A stretch of DNA of 64,000 nt from Flexivirga caeni (lineage in GTDB: Bacteria > Actinomycetota > Actinomycetes > Actinomycetales > Dermatophilaceae): the NCBI RefSeq assembly GCF_003724155.1, contig NZ_RJJQ01000012.1:124001-188000 (forward strand). The letters are read 5' to 3'. Position 1 is the first letter of the stretch, and every line of letters starts with the position of its first letter. The notes below the pieces were generated by a model, which had not been told where the DNA came from, ran no database searches, and worked only from the letters and a program-made list of their open reading frames with translations. Positions 59,117-64,000 of the stretch are shown here, piece after piece. Position numbers and translations under genes: made by a program.

Positions 59117-60466
59117 TCATGAAATCTTATAAATGTGATACGTCGTCAGTGCTGAGAATTTGTCGGTGAAGGTCCCATTTGCGAGAGGGATGATCTTGCG
59201 GTTTTCTCCGAGCACGGTGATTGTCCTGCCGCGCAGTTGTGCGGGAAGCTTGAAGGAGCGGGTGCCAAGCGGCTTCGCGCCGTCATCCGTCGGCATCGCG
59301 AAGATATATGCCGAATGATTATAGGTCTTCAGCATTGTCTCCAGTCCAGGTCCGAACGTCCACCTGTAGGACTGCGAATTGAGGACGGGTGCAAGTGACC
59401 CGATAAGGCGGTTGATCTGGCCCATCGCCTTGATGTTTCGGGCGCACGGGTAGGAGGGGTCGTATTCGACGGTGCGCACGACACCACCGCTTGTCGGGCA
59501 AGCGCCGCCAAACGTGTTGTTGAACCATATGATGCCGCTGGCGCCGTTGATCAGCATACTGATCACGGCAGCCTTCTGCTCCGCAGGCGTCATCGGCGAG
59601 ATTCCCGGCTGTCCCTCGGCATCCTCAATGAAACCCCACACCGGCTGACGCTTGTGATCAGTCGCGTCCTGCCTGATCATTTGCGCCACATTGCGGCCAT
59701 AGTTTTGCGGCGTCCGGCACTGGTTGGGCTTCCACGGGATCATGAAGCCGCCACCCTCTGGGTTTCTGCTCAGACACTGTTTCGTCGAAAACCAGTAGGC
59801 GTCCATCGAGACCACATCAGTGTAATCGTTGACATATTTTTTGGCTGCAGCCGCCCAGGTGGGATTGCCCCTCAGCCATGAGACCACCATTCCGGTGAAA
59901 TTGGCGTAGCGAATCTTGTGGTGGTCCGGCAGTGCATTGACCGCCGCTTGCAGTTTGGCTTCACCCTGCGCGGGGCTGCTGGAGGTTCCGTCGATCTCGT
60001 CGCCCAGGAAGTCGCCGACCCATGCTGGGTCATTGCGGGGTTGGCCATTGAGCCGGGTGCCGATATAACTCACGTGATTCTTGTCGAAGAGTTTGTAGGA
60101 CATCGCCGGATTGGTGATGACGTAGGTGTTGATCCCCAGCGACTTATCGTACTTGATTTCGGTGGAGTTGGAGGCAACATCCCACCAGATGCCGATCGGG
60201 AAGAACTTCGGAGATGTCCAGCCGAAATTCCTCGGTGCGGAGAACTTGCGGTAGTAGGCGCTGCCACCGGCCCATGGCACTCGTGGCAGGTTCAACGTGT
60301 TGATCCCGGGGACTGTGCCGTGTAGTGCCGTCAGGGCGCCCGCCCGTCGGATCGCATCGTGTGATCTGTGGCTGCTGACCGTAGTGGCGGCCGCGGCGGT
60401 GGTGGCCAGCGTGACGGCGCATGCGATGCCGAAGATGAAGGAGTATCGCCGACGAGATGAAGTCAT
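59117..60466 (-). CDS. Secreted protein, probable glycoside hydrolase-like TIM barrel
   Basis: This 449-residue protein has a signal peptide (SFIFGIACAVTLATTAAAAT, residues about 8-27). Recurring features of a barrel hydrolase are GWTSPKFFPIGIWWDVASNS, GINTYVITNP, WVGDFLGDEIDGTSS (possible acid pair DEID), VVSMDAYWF, VWGFIEDAEGQPG and GASGIIWFNNTFGG. The C-terminal beta-rich part (RTITVLGENRKIIPLANGTF) resembles domains that follow GH barrels. The exact family is not recognised. ATG 60466 is chosen because it gives the signal peptide. A role in trimming or modifying the cluster's polymer is inferred. Confidence 0.75.
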   Translation of the reverse strand: MTSSRRRYSFIFGIACAVTLATTAAAATTVSSHRSHDAIRRAGALTALHGTVPGINTLNLPRVPWAGGSAYYRKFSAPRNFGWTSPKFFPIGIWWDVASNSTEIKYDKSLGINTYVITNPAMSYKLFDKNHVSYIGTRLNGQPRNDPAWVGDFLGDEIDGTSSSPAQGEAKLQAAVNALPDHHKIRYANFTGMVVSWLRGNPTWAAAAKKYVNDYTDVVSMDAYWFSTKQCLSRNPEGGGFMIPWKPNQCRTPQNYGRNVAQMIRQDATDHKRQPVWGFIEDAEGQPGISPMTPAEQKAAVISMLINGASGIIWFNNTFGGACPTSGGVVRTVEYDPSYPCARNIKAMGQINRLIGSLAPVLNSQSYRWTFGPGLETMLKTYNHSAYIFAMPTDDGAKPLGTRSFKLPAQLRGRTITVLGENRKIIPLANGTFTDKFSALTTYHIYKIS

Positions 60467-60489
60467 AGGGAACGGCGCCCTTTCAGGAG

Positions 60490-61320
60490 TTAGCGGCTGG
60501 TGTCGTCGCGCTCCCACGGTAACGGACCGTTCCCACGACGTCGACGCGAGCGAGCGGACGCGGCGATCGCCACGTAGGTCGCCAGGTCGGCCCACTGGCT
60601 CGGCTCACGATTGGCCCGAACCAGGTCGATCAGCGACGACGCCGCACCATTCCGGGATTCTGGCAGGGCCTCGCCAGGCTCGGCGGCGGCCCGATAGACC
60701 CGCTGCAAAGTGTGCCGGAGAGCACTCGTCGTGCGTGGAACGTGCACGAGCACCGGGTCGGTCTCCACGATGCGGACATCATCCGGATCGAAGAGCTCGT
60801 CGATGAACAGGTCATCGGCCCGGTCGGCCGGGAAGGATTCCCAGCGAGTGCGCCCAGTCTGTGAGACGCCATAGATCCCGGCGCCCCACAGGGCGGACAT
60901 GAGTGAAGTCGTGCGCGAACGCGCCCGGTAAAAGCGCTGCACGGCAGGGGCACACTGGTCGGTCGAATAGCGCAACGGCGGCCGGGCAGCCAGGACCCCC
61001 GGTTGCCCCAAACACTGGATGGTCGCGATCGCGGCATCGGTGCCGAGCTCGACATCGGCATCGACATACAGTCGCGGGAAGACGTCGGCGATCAGGTCAC
61101 CCGCGTTGAGCGCGCCTGCCTTACCGCCTTGGGCCAGCTCAATCACCCGCACCCCGGTGAAACTACGAGCGACGTCCGCGGTCTTGTCCGTGCACCCGTT
61201 GGCCACGACCACGATGTGCAGCGCAGTCGCGTCGCGTCCTGCAGTGAGCAGAGTGAGCAATCGGCCTAGCACACGCTCTTCGTCGTGCGCCGGGATGATG
61301 ATGCTGCCGGTTGACGTCAT
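60490..61320 (-). CDS. Family 2 glycosyltransferase
   Basis: This 276-residue cytoplasmic GT-A enzyme begins SIIIPAHDEERVLGRLLTLL and has HIVVVANGCTDKTADVARSF, GKAGALNAGD and YVDADVELG (DxD, residues about 91-93). No membrane helix is seen. ATG 61320 overlaps the stop of the upstream WecG-GT2 fusion (ATGA), so both are translated together. The acceptor is unknown. Confidence 0.9.
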   Translation of the reverse strand: MTSTGSIIIPAHDEERVLGRLLTLLTAGRDATALHIVVVANGCTDKTADVARSFTGVRVIELAQGGKAGALNAGDLIADVFPRLYVDADVELGTDAAIATIQCLGQPGVLAARPPLRYSTDQCAPAVQRFYRARSRTTSLMSALWGAGIYGVSQTGRTRWESFPADRADDLFIDELFDPDDVRIVETDPVLVHVPRTTSALRHTLQRVYRAAAEPGEALPESRNGAASSLIDLVRANREPSQWADLATYVAIAASARSRRRRGNGPLPWERDDTSR

Positions 61321-63053
61321 TGGCTCCGGCCCGTGCCGGCTGTCACGGAATCGACCACGCGGGCGCGCTGGTCGCGCGAGACCAAGGTCATCAGCACCTT
61401 GCGCTCGCTCGGCTGGTAGGACCGCAGCGCATGGTGCAGAAGATTGACGGCACGGTAGCAACCGGATGCGAGTGTGGAGTGATCCTTGGCGAAGTCACGC
61501 TCGCGGTTGATCGACATCAGTGCTTCGAGCTGGGTGGACTGGCCACTGGCACCGCCCACGTGCGTCACCTGTGCCTGCGGAAGGTAACGGAGGCTGTAAC
61601 CCGCACGTCGGACCTGCCGTGCGGTGTGTGCTTCCTCGGAATACATGAAGTAGTCCTCGTGCCAATCCCCGACCGACGCCTCACAGTCGCGAGCCATCAT
61701 CCAGGCAGCGCCACTGGCCCAGTCGACATCCCGCCGCTCGGCGTAGTCGGCGTCGTTGAGCAGGATGTCCGACAGCCCGCGCGGACGCCTGGGCAGGTGC
61801 CCGCCGAGGACCGCGTCACCCAACGCCGTGGTGAGAGTGGCGTCCCGGCGCAACGAGTGGAACAACTGGCCGTCGGAGTCGCGGATCTGCGGGACGGTGA
61901 CTCCGACGAACGGGTCGGTCAGCCCGGCGGCCAGCGCATCGAGACACCCAGGCGCAAGCGTGAGATCGGGGTTCAGGATCGCAACAGCATCCGCGTCGTC
62001 CGGCACCAGAGCACGCGCACGGTTGATCCCGCCCGCGTATCCGACGTTGCCATGCCCGCTCACGAGGGTTACGTCGGGCTGCAGCCGCAGGTATTCGGCA
62101 CACCCGTCGGTCGAGCCGTTGTCCGCGACGACGATCGTCACCTGCAGGTCGTCCGAACGCTGGCCGCGCACCGAGTCCAGGAACGCGTCAATGGTTTCAC
62201 GGCTGTTGTAGGTCACGGTCAGCACCGCGACATGCTGCACCCGGGCCCGGGCAACGCGAGGGGCGGGCAGCGTGTCCGCAGCCTCCACCGGGGTCAGCAC
62301 GAGGTCTGCCAGTGCGACCGGACCCTGGAGAAGGTAGCGCTTGGCGAGCCGGCGCGGTTCGCGCATCAACCGGTACGCCCATTCCAGGCTGTGGTCCTGC
62401 GCCCACTGTGGTGCGCGCGGCACCTGACCGGCCAGGAAGTCGGCCGCCGCACCGAAGGCAACGATGACGCGCGCGCCGGACGCCTCGCCATACTTCTGGA
62501 TCCACAGCTCCTGACGCGGCTTGCCCAGGCCCACGACAAGCACGTCGACCCCCGAAGCCCGCAACTCGTCGATGATCTGCTGGTTGGCCGCGTCGTCGAA
62601 GATCTCGGCACGCTCCGGCGCCCACATCCCGGCGACCTGCAAGGCCGGGAACTGCTTGCTGAGGCGTGGGCCGAGTGCCTTGTGCATGTCGGAACTGCCA
62701 CCGAGGAAGCCGACCCGGGCGCCCACGGACTCCGCCACACGCAGCATCGGCACGATGAGGTCGGCTCCGGTCAGCCGCGGAAACTCGGTGCCGGTCGACC
62801 GGCGCACCCGGTGCACCAGCGGTGCCCCGTCGAGCAGAGTGCGCCACCGCAACCGGTCGCGGTCCTGCGGAAGCTTGTCGCGGGACGCTCCGTGCGGTCC
62901 GAAGTGGTAGAGGTGATCCAGATTTGCCGAGGCAATCGCCAGGCAGGGCTCAGCAGGATCCGACAGGGAACGGTGCACTTCCGCCAGCGTGGACTGTTCG
63001 TCGCACAGATCCACCGGGCAGCCGCCCAGACTTATACGTGTGTCGATCGGCAT
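61317..63053 (-). CDS. Fused WecG/TagA/CpsF (GT26) and GT2 glycosyltransferase
   Basis: This 578-residue two-domain enzyme is one uninterrupted frame. Residues 1-240 are a WecG/TagA/CpsF domain (DGAPLVHRVRRSTG, RLTGADLIVPMLRVAESVGA, VDVLVVGLGKPRQELWIQKY, AFGAAADFLAGQVPRAPQWA). Residues 272-570 are a family 2 rhamnosyltransferase-like domain (VAVLTVTYNSRETIDAFLDS, VADNGSTDG, NVGYAGGINRA, AILNPDLTLAPG, WASGAAWMMARD, HEDYFMYSEE). Two successive sugar transfers by one chain are the likely purpose. The start overlaps the GH2 gene's 3' end by 22 bases. Confidence 0.92.
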   Translation of the reverse strand: MPIDTRISLGGCPVDLCDEQSTLAEVHRSLSDPAEPCLAIASANLDHLYHFGPHGASRDKLPQDRDRLRWRTLLDGAPLVHRVRRSTGTEFPRLTGADLIVPMLRVAESVGARVGFLGGSSDMHKALGPRLSKQFPALQVAGMWAPERAEIFDDAANQQIIDELRASGVDVLVVGLGKPRQELWIQKYGEASGARVIVAFGAAADFLAGQVPRAPQWAQDHSLEWAYRLMREPRRLAKRYLLQGPVALADLVLTPVEAADTLPAPRVARARVQHVAVLTVTYNSRETIDAFLDSVRGQRSDDLQVTIVVADNGSTDGCAEYLRLQPDVTLVSGHGNVGYAGGINRARALVPDDADAVAILNPDLTLAPGCLDALAAGLTDPFVGVTVPQIRDSDGQLFHSLRRDATLTTALGDAVLGGHLPRRPRGLSDILLNDADYAERRDVDWASGAAWMMARDCEASVGDWHEDYFMYSEEAHTARQVRRAGYSLRYLPQAQVTHVGGASGQSTQLEALMSINRERDFAKDHSTLASGCYRAVNLLHHALRSYQPSERKVLMTLVSRDQRARVVDSVTAGTGRSQ

Positions 63054-64000
63054 ACGAGTTCGCCTTCTTCCTGGTGCTGGTCACGTGTGGGGACCGCGGC
63101 GGGGGAGTAGGGCACCACTGCGACCCTGGTCGGGTGCATCGCGTTGAGCGCCGTGATCTCTCCCCGGGGTGGACCGGGCAAGACGTCCGGTCGGGGGCGT
63201 AGGCGCAGGGACCGGGTCGCGCCGGGCAGCAGGTGAAACCAGCTGTCCTCCGGCTGCCACCCGTCGACTTCGACCTGCACCCATTGCGCGAAACGGTTGG
63301 TGGAGACGTCGAGCACCCAGCTGTCCGACTCGATCTGCCGCGCGATCGCCTCGAGGCCCAGGTGCGGATCCGCCGGCCGCAGTCGCGGACCGGCGAGGAA
63401 GCTGGCCTGGGAGACTTCGGTGCCGTCGTCGGCCACCAGGGTGACGGCCACCACGTCGTAGGCCGGGGGACCGAAGCGATGGATGTAGCTGATGTCGCGG
63501 AAGCCACCGAGCGCGGTCATCAGGTCGACGGTGACACCGGGCGCCGGGACGTCCACCGGAAACTCCAAGGACTCGCCGATGCGCTCGCCCTCGCTCACCA
63601 GGTCGACCCGGGCCCGTCCGGCCCAGGACTGCGGACCATCGTTCGCGATGTGCACACCGAGGCCATTGACGCCTTCGTTGGTGATCATCACCGCGATCGG
63701 CTGCATCAGCCGCCGCATGACGTACCACGGCGCCTTGGGCCGTCCGTGGCCGCCGACGATGCCGATGCCGCCACCGAAGCCGACGTCATGGCCCTCGAAG
63801 ACGATGGCTCCTGCGCAGGGCGAGCAGGGGCGGCGCCACTCGGACAGCACGTCGTCGAAGACGGTGGCGACGGTCGCGCGGGCCACCGCCGAGGCGCGCA
63901 GCCCGTCGGTCCGGCGCAGTTCGATCGGGTCCAGGCCGAAGAGGTGCCTGGTGTACCAGTCGCGGATGTCCTCCAGATCCCAGGAGGACTGAGCATCCCG
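63032..64000 (-). CDS. Glycoside hydrolase family 2-like protein (beta-mannosidase type), 5' end outside window
   Basis: The frame is open to the right window edge, and only the C-terminal 322 residues are present. SSWDLEDIRDWYTRHLFGLD at the edge, then VFDDVLSEWRRPCSPCAGAI, PKAPWYVMRRLMQPIAVMIT and a beta-sandwich tail match the late part of GH2 beta-mannosidase-like proteins. The catalytic acids would lie in or before the missing part. It ends 22 bases inside the next gene, so they are coupled. The role may be in breaking down or editing mannose-containing polymer. Confidence 0.85.
   Translation of the reverse strand, partial: RDAQSSWDLEDIRDWYTRHLFGLDPIELRRTDGLRASAVARATVATVFDDVLSEWRRPCSPCAGAIVFEGHDVGFGGGIGIVGGHGRPKAPWYVMRRLMQPIAVMITNEGVNGLGVHIANDGPQSWAGRARVDLVSEGERIGESLEFPVDVPAPGVTVDLMTALGGFRDISYIHRFGPPAYDVVAVTLVADDGTEVSQASFLAGPRLRPADPHLGLEAIARQIESDSWVLDVSTNRFAQWVQVEVDGWQPEDSWFHLLPGATRSLRLRPRPDVLPGPPRGEITALNAMHPTRVAVVPYSPAAVPTRDQHQEEGELVCRSTHV

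Noticed and set aside
42837-64000. An exosortase/PEP-CTERM system, suggested by the hydrolases and EPS genes.
   Set aside because: No exosortase, PEP-CTERM protein or typical companions are visible in the window. Only the hydrolase resemblance remains.

Overview
The window is high-GC actinobacterial DNA. Supporting markers are an F420-dependent glucose-6-phosphate dehydrogenase, a SigR/RsrA pair, a nickel superoxide dismutase with its maturation protease, a 24-residue bL37 ribosomal protein, FHA-ABC transporters, DUF3349 next to a Pit transporter, and DtxR/IdeR iron boxes. Overall gene content suggests a member of the Micrococcales (Dermacoccaceae- or Intrasporangiaceae-like); that placement is inference. 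No rRNA, tRNA, CRISPR array, prophage or intact insertion sequence was seen.

Layout. 0-1.7 kb: an ABC exporter, cut by the window edge. 2-5.4 kb: iron uptake, with an EfeU-EfeO fusion and EfeB behind an iron box. 5.6-10.1 kb: a scramblase-like protein, a two-FHA ABC transporter and a further FHA protein. 10.3-19 kb: NDH-2, an active/inactive M16 peptidase pair, a CLC channel divergent from a MarR regulator, and an ArsR-type regulator followed by an MFS exporter. 19-28.9 kb: gabT, hisN, the DUF3349/membrane/Pit trio, a FUSC protein, rsgA, aroA and a siderophore-binding lipoprotein under a second iron box. 29-33.2 kb: SRAP (HMCES/YedK), an alpha/beta hydrolase, fgd, sigR-rsrA behind a consensus SigR promoter, and bL37. 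33.3-36.4 kb: an AT-rich leader with a 28-codon ORF and a perfect hairpin, then two membrane HD proteins. 36.5-42.8 kb: a DUF3311/symporter pair, sodN with a SoxR-like operator, and sodX separated from it by an acyltransferase and a vapB/broken vapC cassette.

42.8-64 kb is an exopolysaccharide locus. It holds a priming sugar transferase, Wzx flippase, Wzy polymerase, two Wzz-like proteins, four glycosyltransferase genes, rfbA/rfbC, a methyltransferase, two tandem-fold hydrolases with a Cys nucleophile elbow, a secreted glycoside-hydrolase-like protein, and the end of a GH2 enzyme. Base composition and word use look more mixed here than in the core region, which fits a variable surface-polysaccharide island.

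The least expected signal is in the gaps between genes. Four loci carry a palindromic element with identical geometry (GACGS-N14-GACGS-N10-SCGTC-N14-SCGTC). Three other loci carry a related GACGG-core motif repeated at exactly 52-bp intervals. These look like one or more undescribed dispersed intergenic repeat families. Other points of interest are two genes whose conserved N-termini extend upstream of any ATG/GTG/TTG (possible ATC and ATT starts), the leader peptide-hairpin-HD unit, and the paired Cys hydrolases.
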